Under the pieces are notes generated by a model, which saw only the letters and a program-made list of their open reading frames with translations, made no database searches and was not told the DNA's origin. A program made the position numbers and the translations under genes. Below, in pieces: positions 13,200 through 26,526 of a stretch of DNA of 64,000 nucleotides (position 1 is the stretch's first letter; every line of letters begins with the position of its first letter). The stretch covers positions 253,485-317,484 of the forward strand of contig NW_019091597.1 of NCBI RefSeq assembly GCF_001949145.1, given 5' to 3'. The stretch comes from Acanthaster planci (Eukaryota > Echinodermata > Asteroidea > Valvatida > Acanthasteridae).

Positions 13200-15230
13200 A
13201 AACATACTATAACCGTCAAACAGTACTGGTCAGGGAAGATGTTCAGTGGTCAGGCCCGGGAGGAGTCTCCTGGTTCATTTATCCCTGTCCAGCCTACATA
13301 TGCAGAGTGGCACCGAACCCTGAAGGTGGATCGGCGGCGGGAGTGTAGAAACAGGAACATAAGGCGGGTGTCGAAAGAGCGAACACTCACCAGGAGAAAC
13401 TTCTTAGTCAAAGTATTCACCACCCAGCCTCGAACAGTGCTGGACATTGTCTGGACTGTGGAGCGCAGGGTCACTCTGCCATGGACTGTTTCGCTCAGCA
13501 GAACATCTTTCAGGTAGCTCTTCAGTGAAGGTGGAGGGAGATTTCAAGCAAACCGCCTGGCAGATTTCAGCAAAAGGAACTCCTCTGAAGCATGACCAGG
13601 ACGCAGGGACGGCCTGAACGTTGTGGGCCCTGACGTGAGATCGGGTTGTCTCATCATGTTGTGCTGGCCAGTCTCAGTTAGTGAAGATAATGGCCGAGAC
13701 AGTCCATCGGGCAATAGTGTCCTTTGATGCCGGGTGTAAAGGTTTTGTCATGGTGACGAAGAGCTGGGAATAAGATTCTTGGCGATACTTCGTCGTGGCA
13801 AGATACCACTTAAGAGTCGGAATTCGAGCCCATCTCTTGTCAGAGTCGTCTCCTGAAAGTGAGAATGAATATGTCGGAAGGCAGGCATCTGGTTTTTCGT
13901 CAGGAACCGGATGGTTCGGATAAGACAAACCCCATATGGCTCCCAGCGGATGTGACCAATGGCAATCGACAGGGCATGTGGCTCACTACCTCATCTCAAT
14001 GTAACAACTGTGAGGAGGAGTGCCAACTTGATGCTAAGATGCTGGTCAGACTCATCAGCCAGTGGTTCAGTGGGGGAGGACACTTGTACGAACTCGAGGA
14101 AAGCTTCCGAGCTCCCAGGATAAGACAAGGCATTTGACATGAGGACTCTCAACAAAAATTTCTCAAAGGAGATATTGGATCGCAGCGTTGTCAGAGAGAG
14201 TCGAGCCATCGGTGAAGCTTGAGTGGACAACCAGCAAGGCGGACCGCTAGTCGTGGATTGGGGCAATCTGGAAGCCTGAGTGGAACACATACAAGAAGAA
14301 GTCTTCGATGGAACTCATAGGAGCTTTGGTTGGAGAAACATCGTGGTCGTCACACTATCTAGTAAAATGTAGTCGGGTGATATAAATCTTGTGAGTGGAC
14401 AGTTGTCGACCCCTGACCGAAATAGACGCAGCCTCCGTGGAAGAACCTGACACCCTGAAAGATCATTGGACAATATCCAGCACGTCGAGTGAAGGTTCTC
14501 CAGTGGTGGGTGGAGGATCCTTGGCGTGGGCTGACGGAGGATGTTTTGTCAGTCTTTGAAACCACACTTGTTGAGGCCAGAACAGGGCTACGAGGAGGAT
14601 CCGACATAGCTCCATTCTACCTTGGACACGACCAGTGGGATGAGGGAGATTGGAGGGAAGGTGTATGCCAGAGGGCCCAGCCAGTTGATCCGTTGGGCGT
14701 CTGTTGCCCACACCCACAGATGAGGGAACCTGGAGCGAAATGTCGGAAGGTGGGTATTGTCGGCGGGAACGAAGAGGTCGAATAGAGGAAGCTTGATCTC
14801 TGTGAAAATCTGGCTGACAACATTCAGATAAAGAAGTCCACTCTGTCAGTCGGACAGCGCCTGAGAGACAGCGCCTGAGAGTGTGTCCGTTGCTGAATTC
14901 CGCTAAGTGGACAGTTTGAGCTTGATCCCCTGATTAATTGTCCACATGATGAGCTGTCAAGCAAAGATGCAGGAGTTGAGGAGGGTGAGTGTTGCTCTGA
15001 TGATTAATGCATGCCACTGCTTGCTAGGTGTCACTCGGGACTCGAGCAGAACAACCTACTAAATGCTGTAGAAGTGACGAAGGGCGTTGAACACCGCTTG
15101 GAGTTTTGACATTTTGATTTGTTTGCCTTAAAAGGCAGTGTCCTAGACCCCAGAGGTGCGGAGTGGAGAAAGAGAGGCTCCCCCATCTGAACAGTGACGC
15201 GTCCGTCATCATGGTCACATCCGGATGAAA
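13200..15230 (-). pseudogene. DIRS-type retrotransposon RNase H-tyrosine recombinase region (copy 1)
   Basis: This stretch aligns along its length with 51870-53500 (same strand), where the domains are clearer. On the minus strand, 14463-14717 contains the linker typical of DIRS polyproteins (ALFWPQQVWFQRLTKHPP), and 13991-14290 corresponds to the start of the tyrosine recombinase domain. Frames are fragmented by stops and frameshifts. Known DIRS order is RT, RNase H, (methylase), YR, and the order seen on the minus strand fits. It is a dead copy. Confidence 0.5.
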
Positions 15231-15299
15231 TTAAGGCTGGCCAACATGCAAAAAGAGGCTAAAGTATTTGCTAAGAAATTAACAATGTGCCTTGTTACA

Positions 15300-15725
15300 T
15301 TGTACTATGTTTGAAGTGGCTGTTTGTATCCTTGAGTTAGAAGTCATCTCAAATCTTGTCCAGGAAAAGTTGATAAACTACAGAAGAGTGTTGCTGTGCA
15401 ATGTTGAAGGCTTCTGAAAACTTCCCACAATCTTCCTGGAATGAAGTTATCAGTATTTGTATACACATTCTCCCCTACCCCCCTCCCCAACTTTACGGTT
15501 TTGGCCAGGCAGGCCACTCAGGATACCTGTGGTTTTGGTGGCAGAAGAGCCACAGGCAGAGGACTGCACTTCACAGAGCTTTTTGAAAGCTTCATTATAT
15601 ACAAAGTTTTCTTTAACTGATGGGGATGGTCTTACCTCAGGCAAATACTACTTTATTTGTAATTAATCTGGCAATGTTACTGCACAAAAGTACATTAAAA
15701 CAAGAAGAGATCGTGTTCAGGCCTT
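15300..15725 (+). repeat. Dispersed repeat, inverted partner of 51300-51730
   Basis: The run containing TTTGGCCAGGCAGGCCACTC, GCTTTTTGAAAGCTTC and the block ending AAGAAGAGATCGTG is present in reverse complement at 51300-51730. The two lie next to the two DIRS copies but in opposite orientation to one another, so they are a separate element or a rearranged end. Confidence 0.5.
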
Positions 15726-16300
15726 GTATCTCAAACAAGCTTGCTGTAATATATTTTTATTAAATCAAAACTATCATGGTACTATATATGGAAAGTTAAG
15801 CATGTTGTTGCTTTGCATCCAAGTATCAAATATTCCCATTTATTCGCTACAACAAAGAGCACGAGTGGATAAAATGGTGACATTGACAAAAAAATTACTG
15901 AGTATGCCTCTTCATTTTGATTACGTGGGGCGCAGTTTGACATGCAACCATTATAAGCCATTAAAACAGTGAGCACTGACAGTAGGCACACCTCATAACA
16001 TCCACAGTATACACGCTTTGGATATGCCCACTACAAAGGAACTCGTGTCCGGAGAGTATGTGAGGCATGGCCAGGCCAAACAGAAGAATATATGCTGGAG
16101 CCTGGAATTATTAGATGAAAGGAGCATGTGGATTCACGACAACGTGAAGTTCAGTTAAACTCAGACGCCCTAGGCATGGATACTGAATTGAATGGCGTGA
16201 TCACCAGTCAGAGATAGAGGGGAGCCTGTCTGGAGATCGTGGTTGATTGTTACTGCGACTGAGTGCCCCCAATGACGAAGTTTCAGCTGTCGGAGAGCTC
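15726..16300. repeat. Repeat shared with 53.9-54.2 and 57.1-57.4 kb
   Basis: 15860-15960 resembles 54110-54190, and 15960-16310 resembles 57140-57345 (shared phrases AGTAGGCACAC, TGTTACT, GAGTGCC and GCTCGATGGG). It is probably the upstream part of the DIRS-like element family. No coding potential seen. Confidence 0.4.
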
Positions 16301-16559
16301 GATGGGGCATAAAGCGTTGGGGACATAAACGCAGTGAATTCTTCTCAAAAAGTCACAAAAAGCAGACTCTGTATATGCTACAAATTGTCCCCACATGCCC
16401 AAAAATATATATTTTACTCGGCCCAACATCGAATCACACACAGAGAGCGCTATCCGGTATTTCAACACGCACGCAGGTGTTCATGTAGATGTACGTGTAC
16501 AGTATCGTTCGTATGCATGTGTACCCCCAGACTCGTGCAAGCATAACGACGTGACTTTT

Positions 16560-17900
16560 TGTCACTTCGTGAAAATAGAGAAACACAGAGGCTAAGCCTT
16601 TTGTTAGTTGTTTGTTTATAGTTACTATGAAATTAAACAACATTTCGCTTTGAAACTTTGCTAATTTGTTCTTTAGATCAAAGGAAGTAAAATGGTGGGA
16701 AAACTCCAGATTGAAAAATATTTGATTTTCCGCCGGCAGGTTTTGTCACTTTGTGAAAACACTGACAAATTAATCAAATATATTGTGATGTATTTAGAAT
16801 AATACAATTCACTGTCATATGAAAAATGTTAATGTGCATGCGAGATTAAAAAAAGCAAATATATGTGAAAGCATCGATCCAGGGATTTTTAAAAGGCTTC
16901 CGATCACCATGGATGACGACGAAAGCTAAATGGCATGCGCATGTAGGCATGTGTGTACCTGCAAGAATGTAAAGACTCATCAACTGAAGCCTCTATCCAT
17001 GTAAGTAGTCTTTCCAACACATATTGTGTCACAGAGAGACATTTTTAATTTTATTTTCCGTCTGTCTTACGATTTTCGACACTTAGCTGCATGACACGAT
17101 TTATTGAAAGTCCGAGCTCACTCGCCCACCACGTGGCGCGGCCAGCCGCGTGCGAGATGGTCTCTGAAGAAGCATGATGTTATGAAGGAATACATGTATT
17201 GCGATTGGATAGCTGTGTCTTGCAATATGTACGTCATGAAAACACAGTGTCATTGGCGGGTACGCTGGATCTTTTGCAGCAATTTGAATAATTCAGTGTT
17301 GCGCAATTAGTTGGGCTCTTCGGATGTGAGCGTAGTCAAGCGAACTTATTTGGCCGTATTTTTATCGGAATTGGGAAGGGAAATTTTGTTTTGACGTTTT
17401 TGTAATCAATGTAAAAAATCACTGATTTTTGAATCGTGCCTTACGTTTGTCATGACTACAGGAAACTGGCACATGATGTCTATTGCATTGTAAGATTGAG
17501 TGATGCATCTGGAGGGGTGGACAATTAGCTCTTTGTTCTTGCTGCATCTGGAAATTTAGTGGAAACACACTCATTTCGAATACGAGTAGTGCATACATGA
17601 ACACAGAAAACACAAATATAGACATGAGATCACTCTTTGAGAGAGAACCTGCAGAAAAATTGTAGAGCTGCAGTCTTATACGATGTACAAGTAGTGGACC
17701 ATTCGCGACCCTTTTTGGCAGAAATTGTACATTGACTGGTTGCCACATTTCCTTCATTCCTTCTTTTCCAATGGTTCAGCCTGGCGTGAACCATTGCGCA
17801 CGTGTTTCCACCACCACAATTCGCAAGAATAGGCAGTGGTTCTCCTCAAACATTCATACAAAGTATTTCTTTGAGATTGGATAGCAAGCTCCGATCGGTA
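16560..17900 (-). repeat. Diverged inverted copy of the pogo-like MITE
   Basis: Reverse complement of much of 6013-7429. It shares, for example, the run encoding EMWQPVNVQFLPKRV in both copies, the ATAAAAATACGCCCAAATACG-like run and the CATATGACAGTGAATT run. Clear terminal inverted repeats could not be located, so the limits are approximate. Confidence 0.55.
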
Positions 17901-18229
17901 TACCAGCAGTCGTTGGGAATTTAAAAGTGTGCCTCTGAAAGAAGACAATTGACTTTGTAATTACAGCAGTGAACGGGTTTGTCCAGTGCTGACTATTTCA
18001 AAGTCATGAATTTGGGCTAACCAATCACGCACTGACAAACTCTGTGGCACAAAAGTGCAACTTATAAAGAAGGACCTCAAGGACTGCAAGTCAACTGAAC
18101 TTGACTCTCCTGCAACCATTAAGGGCTAGGGACTGGATTCCAATAAATTAAAATAGATGCGATGGCCACGGCTCTCCAAAGTGTCTGTGCCGCGGTCGGA
18201 TTCCACTAACTGCACCCGGTGTAAAATTT

Positions 18230-20370
18230 AAATAACAAAAGGGGGCTTTGTTAGTCAGTTCCTTTGATATGGTAAGTTGGCACAGGCAGTGGACAGTCGG
18301 CTGGTTGCTAATGGACCTGTGAAAACCGCGGTGTCCACGTTCAAACAGTGGTTCAACCTTTGGACAAGCTCCTTTATGTGGAGAGCGAGGTTTTTGAATT
18401 TGAACCCTGTAAAAAATGATTAGTGTTTACACTTCTTATGTGCGGGTGATCTGGTCGTAGAACCCGAAAGAAGAACCTTAAAACCTGCGGTGTCAGCATT
18501 ATGTCCAGAATGCAGGTCGTGATCAGCTGCAGTGGGCTGAGCCGCCAGGGAGCTGTGACAGAAGCACCCTAGATGGAGAGCCCTAGCCGGTAGCCAGAAG
18601 CTGTGGTGATGGATGGCATTCAAAAACCACAGCGATGCAGCAGGCTGATGGGTTAGTAAAGAGCCCACATAGTTTTGTGAGGCCTCTAAATGGGCTTGTT
18701 TCCAGGGAAAATAGGGTATTGTAACGGCCAAGTCACGTCTGAGCGAGCCGCTGTGGAGTTCGTCTGACGGCTGTAGTTCATGGTGTGTCGCGGTCATTGT
18801 AGCCGGCCTTAGCAGCATGAAGCCATCCCAGTGTTTAACCTGGTGAGCAATACCGATGAATATAGGTCTTCCATGGTAGAAGGGAGATTCCCAAAGGACT
18901 TCAGAGCACAGGAACAGGGGGTGAATGTCAGCCGCCAAGACCTGGCTAGCAGGAGAGTAAGCTTACTTGCCTGGAGTGCAGCACCACTCTGCACTAAAGT
19001 TGACTGCAATGCAATATAGTGGTGATGGGGGATCTGAGTGTTAGCCCAGTGCCTGGAGTGTGGCGTAGGTAACCTTGACTGAACAGGGACCAGTCCTGTC
19101 AGCGCAACATACATGAGGCTGTGCACCATGCTGTGCTGTAGATTCACCAACGGCAGAAGGAGTGAAGCGCAGGGAACCCACTGTGGAGCCTGTTGCCCGC
19201 TTGGAGGAGGCAGACTGGCCCAATTTCCAAGTGGAAGAAGCATGGCGAGTAGAAGCTAGTAATGGACCAGGTAGGTGGTGGGCCGTCACCCCTGAGACTC
19301 GCTTAGTCATCGGTAGGCAGGGTCGCTCGGGGATGTGGTAGGTAGCACCGCTCGGCATCCGAAGCATAAAGAGGAATAGCTCGCTATGCTCTGGTCAACC
19401 ATAATCAGGGGTAGTGTTGTAGTAAGGCATGCTCAACCTGATCCGTAAATTATGCAGAATGGACGCCAGAGATCATGGGCAGTGTTGCAGTGCAGCGCAC
19501 TCCACCCGATCAGTAGGTGTGCAGAGTGGCTGTCAGAGATCAAGAGTAGTGCTGTGGTAGTTACACACTCAATCCGATCAATCCAAGCAGTGGTTGTCGG
19601 TGATCAAGGGTAGTGTTGCAGCATAGTACCCTCAACCCAATCTGTAGATATGTGGAGTGAGCATTGAGACCAAGGGTAGTGTTGAAGCACAGCACGCTCA
19701 GCCCGGTTAGCAGGTGTACAGATTCCTCATCAGTGATCAAGGCTAGTGTTGCGGCATACTGTACATGTAACACGCTCAACCCCAGCCCATTAACTCCACT
19801 GGGTCTTTCCATGACACGGCCGTTAATCTCAGATAATGCACACAGCACCACAAAGGGGTCACCCGCCAAGCCCCACTCCACGGCCAGACCCATACAGAAC
19901 ACGGTGGGCCTTCATTGTTCGAACGCACGCACCACATTGAAAACTAATGGCTGCCCGTGAGCCCCGTTCAATGGCCATGAACAGCACACTACAATGGTAG
20001 GTCACATCCAAACAAGCAGATAATGTACAGGAAAAGGGGTAGAAAAGAACAACAAAAATACAAAAATAAGCCCTCTTACCAACAGATAAGAAACCACTCT
20101 TTATTTGTAATCAGGAATCAAGTCAATTCATAAACCTGAGAGGTAACAGAACCAAAACTCTGAAAATGCCATGAAGACACATCCGTAAATGATAGGCGCT
20201 GAGAAAAGAAGGACGAACATGGCGGTGGGACCACAGTGCATTGTGGAGGGTCAAGGGGCAGAATGCATAATCAAGTCCTTTCAGCGAATTGTAATAGCCA
20301 CATGGGAAATTTGCATATGTAGGCTAGGCAGGGGTATGCAAACGCAGGAGACCTGGTTATATCCATGTAG
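18230..20370 (-). mobile_element. DIRS-family 5' region remnant with minisatellite (copy B)
   Basis: The minus-strand frame 18938-18420 and surrounding sequence align with 58030-59130. 19395-19780 is a minisatellite of about six degenerate units of roughly 65 bp, each around ATCAAGGGTAGTGTTG...CTCAACCC. 20050-20370 is the terminal repeat also seen at 2860-3130 and 59700-59990. No complete gene remains. The block is probably one unit: terminal repeat, minisatellite, then the Gag-like region. Confidence 0.5.
19395..19785. repeat. Minisatellite, about 65 bp unit, about 6 copies
   Basis: Units start with a form of ATCAAGGGTAGTGTTG and contain a form of CTCAACCCGAT. Unit lengths vary between about 62 and 75 bp with substantial divergence. 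The same array occurs at 59100-59400 with 4-5 units. Confidence 0.7.
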
Positions 20371-23300
20371 GGTCGCCACCTGGCACAAACATACAGGTTA
20401 TTCCATGTTTAGTCCATTTTACCAGTGGAATTTGAGGTGAATATTCCTTTGGCAGTTCTAGCTGGCAACACCGTGTATGTCAGACAAGTCTTTATTGAGA
20501 CAGAATCAACTAGCCTTGAAGTAACTGGCATAGTCTGGGCATGAAGTAACAATGACTTGATCAGGTACAAAATATATATAGAATACAGTCACTGAAGCCA
20601 TGATCATGCCGGTATGTTGCTGGCTGCACTCTCATAAGACAACACAGTGAGAGTTGTCCACGTCAAAGTTCCCCCAGTCTCAGCGACAGTACCAAACAAT
20701 ATCAAAACAGCTGAAAAGAAGTTATCACAACAGCACACATCAAACAAACATATGATGGTAAATGAAAAAGATTTCATTCCGAATAACAACTGTTACTCTG
20801 CAAATTAAAATAGTAGCTACAGGAAAAGCACCCTCTTTCGATTTTGTTGAAATTTGTGTTAAACTGTACCGGTTGTGGGCCTGTCAAGCCAGACACCAGT
20901 CATCAATATCAGTCGACCCCAAATAAGAACAAATAAAAAGAAGACAGCGTGACAAAATGAATTTACAGTTTGATTCCTTGCCAGCTTAAGCATCCATTGT
21001 TACCAAAGAAGTTTGATCAGTATGTCTGAGCTATAGGCAAAGATTTCTTATCACATTTGGGAGGGAGGATGATTTCTGAAAGCCTAGCAGGGCCTCCATT
21101 CCGGTTGAGATCATGACAAAGGCAAGTCTAGTTGGTGGTGCAACTTAAGGGTGTATAATCCAGACTTCTCGTCTTACGCGAAAGTTGCGGTCTTGTTGCT
21201 GAACGTGTGTATCACCGATCGACCGTACGTAAAGCGTAAATGTGTACAACTACATGTGAGCATAACTTTTTTGTTACAAGGCACATAGTATTGTTTTATT
21301 TATGAATTTGAATTTTAAAAGTTTGTTTATGAAAGAGAGGTACTGTGTAGAACGGGGGGTAGCTGGTTGGGTTTTAATCTCACAAGTGAAAACTGATTTC
21401 CTGTGTTACTCTTGGCCGATAAAGCCGTGATTTATTTCTTTCTTTCCATTTTTTTCTGTCTATTTCTCTCTGCCTTTTTTTGTCTTAAGGCTTTAGGTTT
21501 TGGCTTTGACTTGGCTTGGCTTTGCTTTATGATGAAATACAATAAAGGATCACAACAGTAATCAGTAAAAAACATTAACAAACAGTCCCAACCATGCGAC
21601 AATAATCGAAAAATACACATGAAACTTTGGATGACAAATATAGTAAGAATAACCACTTATCCCTCAAAGTTTTAACACAGAAGTAATAATGAACAATTAA
21701 CAAGGGTTTACTCACCCAGATTGGGTAACATGCCAGACTAAAAAGGTGAAAAATACACCAACATTCTTGCATCAAAATGGAGACTTCAAGTAACGTCATG
21801 GTTTTGAAGAGCGCCACCAATTTTTTAAGGAAATGGGCTCAGCACCATTGAGTTGAAATAGCGCCCTCTAAGAACTTAACTATCTATATTCTACAGATAT
21901 AGTTTAGTGAATAAAGACTTTTAATAAAAATTACAAAATGTAAGAACGGAGGAAGCAGAATTTCCACCAGTCATGTCGATTTGGAAATTGGAGCGACAAG
22001 TCCCCGGCCCCGCACGCCGTGATGAGCTCCACATGCGTGCACGTAAACGTAAGTACATTAACATTTTAGTTGGTAACCAACACCAGAGCAGTGATCGTTG
22101 CACATAAAAGTGTGAGGAAACCAGTTACTGGTGATGTTGACAGCAGAGGGTGAATGTCTGATTTTACTTTGGAAAGGCGTGTGGGTGTGGTGAAAAAATT
22201 ATCAGCAGGGGATACACTTTTTCCCCAAACACATGTGGTTATTATTTTCTTTAACATTTTTGGACTGAAAACCACGGTATAGTCATGATTTTCTTAAATT
22301 GAGAACTTATAGAAATGTCAAAATCGGAAGGGGTGATACTTTCATGTTACGGTGGGGAGCGGGTAACAATTTTTAGACGGAGAGTGGGCAGCTTTGGGGC
22401 CAGGTGTTTGGTTACGGAACACAATTGTTATTACATGTAGTTTCCTGGGGGACATTGGTCTTGGGAATTTTTGGGGGATGGGGGAATCAAACACAAGATT
22501 TCTTTTGTTAACCACTGTCCTAAATACTGTAGCACTTTTGGCGGCACTTGCTTGTGTTCAGGCGATATGAGAGCAGCCACACAGAATTTCTACGTTGGGC
22601 ACGCATAAGGGAACTGCAAATGCAAAATGCCGATTGTTTGTCTCTCTTGCAGCACCAGACACAAACAGCTCGATTTGTTGAGGGAAAACCACAGCGCTGT
22701 TCCACAGTACACGCATAAATTATGCAAGCGCCTTTCAAAATTGAATGGACTGGCTAATTGACAAGTTGCCTTCAACAACACTTGTGCTAAATAGACAGAT
22801 AACAAAAGATTTGCACTCAGCCAGCGCCTAAAAAAATGCTTGTCTTAACCGAAATCTCATAACATCCAAGCTCGTATTACACATATTTTCCCTCATAGGA
22901 ATGTGCACAATTCAGTCAGGATTGGCAAATATGCTCGTCTAAACCGGAGTCTCGTCTTACCCGAGATCGTATTACCGACAGTCGACTGTTGTTCACACAA
23001 CACTGCTGAATGGTCATCCATAATCTGCTACAACAACAGTATCAGACCTACCTGCCAAGTTTCAGAAATTCCAGTGTGTGAGATTGTTTTGTCCAATTAA
23101 AACCCACGTCCATTATAATGCATAATTATATCGAGATGTCATAATTTGTATAAAATATTCACGGTGACATAATTAAAACCAAATGAAAGTTAATGCATGA
23201 AATGCTTGGAATCTCTTCGGGGCTCGTTATAATTCTTTTTAAAAAATTGCAAAACTAAATCACATCCAATATGTTTTCATATGCTTGCGGAAAGTCTAAG

Positions 23301-24555
23301 ACTTTGAAACTTATTGTAAATTTCTCTCCTCCCCAAAATTTGGAGATCCCACCATCACTCCAGTCAGCCATCTTGGAGTCTAAGACGACTCAAAGTCCAC
23401 CCTGCTAGCTTCCTGGGCCAGGCTGCTCATTAGTAAGGGACGAACAGCCTGGTCCAACAGTTTGTAGTTAATCGGCATAAATACAAAACGGACAGACTCT
23501 TGAACATGTATATATTCTTTATTTGGAAAGAACATTGAATTGGGTGTTATTGATGCATATATAGGGATTGACAGACCAGCTGCTACACTGGCCTTGCATG
23601 CCTTTGGGGAAGTAGGTGCTGGAGGATAATTGTATAAGATTAACGGTGAGTATAATGTCACAGATTTTTGCTAATGGCCGCAGTTTAAAATACACATTGG
23701 TTTTAGCCGCTGCATTCGTTAAAACAAGTGGCACCAGGTTCAAATGGTTCAAGGCCTGGGTCTTTTTCAAACATGACTAACTCCAAAAAGTGTGCAGAAA
23801 GTGTGGACGTCATCGCATTCCATAAGGCTTACATGTATATAGATAGTTTCATCATGGTTTAGAGGGTACGTAATGTTCCCCAATCTTTTGTTCTTCAGTC
23901 CTATCCAAACCGTACATGCAAAAAATTTGGGAGAACGAAGCGACTGGGAAAAACTGGGTTGATCCCGTTTAATCTGACGATGCACTCTTGTCATTTAATT
24001 TTGTGCCCTACAATTATACTTATAGGAAAGATTTCTGGCAATCATTCCATTTGGTTTCGGCAATCTTTCGTTTCGAAAAGCAGAGCCTTATCTGTCAAAC
24101 AGAATTGAGTACATAAGGATACTCAGAAAGAATAGCTTGATAACCCCCCCCAAGAGAAAATATACATCATTTCGAATAATAAGGACGGGCTATGCCCCAT
24201 TTATTTGCTTGTATTTTATAAAAGAAATATTTCTTTAACTAAACTGACAATAATTATTAAAATTTAACGAGTGCAGGAAATAGGTTCCACGATTAGGCTA
24301 ATATTTAAAAGAAATAGAATTGGTGAAGGGAAAGCAGGTTTCAAAATACAGATATTATCTCCACTTCTGAAGGAATTGGATCCCATTCTGAAAAAATGGC
24401 CCTATTTGAATAATTTGCTGCAAAATAGCCAGTGAACTACCGGCTTCAAAGCAGCCACAGAAGCAAAGGCTCAATTTCCAAATGTAATATGGGGTGATTA
24501 GTCATGTATCCTAACATTTTAGATCAGAAAGATTCTGGTTCACATGAGACGTACT
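20371..24555. other. Repeat-rich non-coding DNA (probable host intergenic or intron)
   Basis: No coding gene can be supported. A minus-strand acceptor-like site (TTCTTTTCAG) near 20705-20715 opens a 30-codon frame, but nothing downstream confirms it. CTCGTCTTAC-containing stretches (21170, 22950) resemble pogo-like transposon ends and recur near 51850. Confidence 0.35.
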
Positions 24556-24560
24556 AATAC

Positions 24561-24795
24561 TGTGATCTTTCTCGAGAACAGTTTCTTGGCTTGCTCAATT
24601 TACCAAAGGTCGAGTTACAAGTGTTTGATAGGAATCCTTTGCATTATCATCATTTCCTTAGAGCGTTTCAAGTTCATGTTGATCAGGTATGTGAAAACAG
24701 TGACTTGAAATTAGTCAGGCTTATGCAATACACATCGGGCCCAGCTAAAGAAGCCATTAGGGGATATCAGTTAATTGGGGGACCAAAAGTGTTTT
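24561..24795 (+). pseudogene. BEL/Pao retrotransposon Gag fragment (DUF1759-like)
   Basis: A single open stretch of about 75 residues begins near 24561. It contains LPKVELQVFDRNPLHYHHF, then a segment ending LMQYTSGPAKEAIRGYQLIGG. This is the usual beginning of the DUF1759 Gag domain of BEL/Pao elements (LPKLELPxFxGDPLxW...; LxxxxxGxAxxAI). It is cut off after that domain start, with no protease or reverse transcriptase following, so it is an isolated fragment. Confidence 0.6.
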
Positions 24796-24998
24796 CACGT
24801 GCACGTCGGTGACAAAGCACATCATACCAGGTACCCCACATGCCATTCAGCCAAGCAATAGTACATACAGATACTCACTGCTTCACATGGTGAAGAAAGC
24901 CTCCCGCAGTAATCCAAAGAGCATTCTATTTTCCCTCAGCTTTTCACCAAGGGACATGGACTGAAAAATACTTCATGGAAACAGAAACTCTCACTTAC

Positions 24999-25202
24999 CA
25001 AGTTATGTATACAAACTTGATGGTAGAGATGTCATCTATTTCATTGCTAACCCGCAATAATCCATAAAACACTGAATTATCCTCTAACAGCTCTTTCATT
25101 CCAGCAAGACCATCATTTCCTGACTTAACAACCACTATCTGTGATTTGGGATTTCCTCCTTCATATCCAGCAACCAGCCAGTTAGTTGGACTGTTATCTG
25201 AT
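24999..25202 (-). CDS. Host exon: ADF-homology (coactosin/drebrin-like) domain, central part
   Basis: This exon encodes 67 codons of an ADF-homology domain, the fold of actin-binding proteins such as coactosin, drebrin and Abp1. It includes DNSPTNWLVAGYEGG, then LAGMKELLEDNSVFYGLLRV, then IKFVYITW, where family members have the conserved ...KFvxIxW strand. The acceptor on the minus strand reads CCTTATATAG/A and the donor TTG/GTAAGTGAG. The first base completes an arginine codon begun by the exon at 48378-48170, so the phases agree. The last codon (Trp) is split 2+1, so at least one more exon must follow at lower coordinates or outside the window. I could not find it. Likely role: actin filament or monomer binding in the cytoplasm. 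Confidence 0.7.
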
Positions 25203-26524
25203 CTATATAAGGGCAAAACAATGAAATTATAAACTGATTGCAAGCCACTAAAAATAAACTCATTTGAGCAGAAATATAAAAACTGATATTAAGCACATCA
25301 AAAACCATAAACATTCTTTGTTATTTGGCAAGAAGATGAACACTATTTACAGCACAGATTTCAGTTTTAATACCGGTACTTGTTAAAAGTGCATTTCCAC
25401 TGTTATCTTGTATCAGAAATCTCTTGTATTAAAAAAAGATATATCAAACGGTGCAACGGTTATCTCAACTTTCTTAACTCTAGTTGGTTTTTTTTACTTT
25501 ACAGTACATGGTGAGATGAAACAGTTGCACAAACATTGAGAAATGCTTCATGAACTAAAGAAATGTTGATTCAGATTACATTTTTCAGCGAATAAACAAA
25601 CAATGTGACTAAGTAACAAAATCTTGAAAATTAATCTATGAAAACATTATTGCTTTAAGCCATTGTTATAGTTATGTCAGTGTATAAAAATAAACATTTT
25701 TGTAAGTGTTCATGTACATGTACATCACTCCTAAATAAATACCAGTAATCTGATATGTGGACTATCACTGACATGCATGTATGTAATGAACATTTTTGTC
25801 TCAATGTATGGCATGTGGTTGCGCCATATAATGGAGAATCTGTCAGGAGTACTTGAGATTTCCTCATGCCCCCTCAATGGTAAAGGGGGATACGTGGTAA
25901 TGTCCCCCTCCCAGGCCTGTGCCCCCCGTGTGCCCTCCTCCCATTCCCTCCCCCAGTCAGAAATTAGAGAAGGAAAAATTCTGGTGATACCGGTAGTCCA
26001 TTTGGGTATTTTTGTTTCAACTTTGACCAAACCCACTGCGTGCCCCCCTCCACAAATGGGGGCCTCTCAAATGCCTACTGCAAAATGTACCCTTGTTACG
26101 CCACTGTGTTTCTTAAAAGTTAAAGGGTGTCTTGAGTGTTCCTGGGTCACGTTGTCTAAGTACTTTTCCAGGGTACAGAGGAAAAAAATGGGGTTGAGTC
26201 TGACTCCATAAGGCACACTGATGTTGGATTTGAATGGCTTTGGGGAGAGTGGGATAAACGGAACACAATGCCATCTAGCATTGACATTACAGTGATATTT
26301 ATATGGGTAGATAATGTCAGTGCCAACATTCATGAGTCTGGCCTCTTTGAGAGCTTCAGTAACATCTTTCAGTTTCAGACAGTTGTCATCTTAGGATGAC
26401 TGGTATGATATGGTGTCTTTGCAAATATCACATGAAAATAATGTAATGCAATATGAGTTAGCTTGAACTTTACATACACTGTAGTATGCTAAGTCATCAC
26501 TGTTACAGCCTACTTTCAATAAAG
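25203..26524. other. Intron sequence with fragmentary coding-like ORF
   Basis: Mostly non-coding. The minus-strand frame 26390-26067 (about 107 residues, containing LKDVTEALKEARLMNVGTD) looks somewhat protein-like, but I cannot assign it. It may be transposon debris. Confidence 0.3.
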
Positions 26525-26526
26525 TA

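Noticed and set aside
13239-14137. Plus-strand frames over the DIRS copy
   Set aside because: Antisense shadows; the domains read on the minus strand.
20605-20715. Possible host exon after TTCTTTTCAG on the minus strand
   Set aside because: Only the acceptor is convincing; no donor, partner exon or domain.
23380-23770. Minus-strand frames of 83-93 codons
   Set aside because: Did not match the missing end of the ADF domain and have no splice sites in phase.
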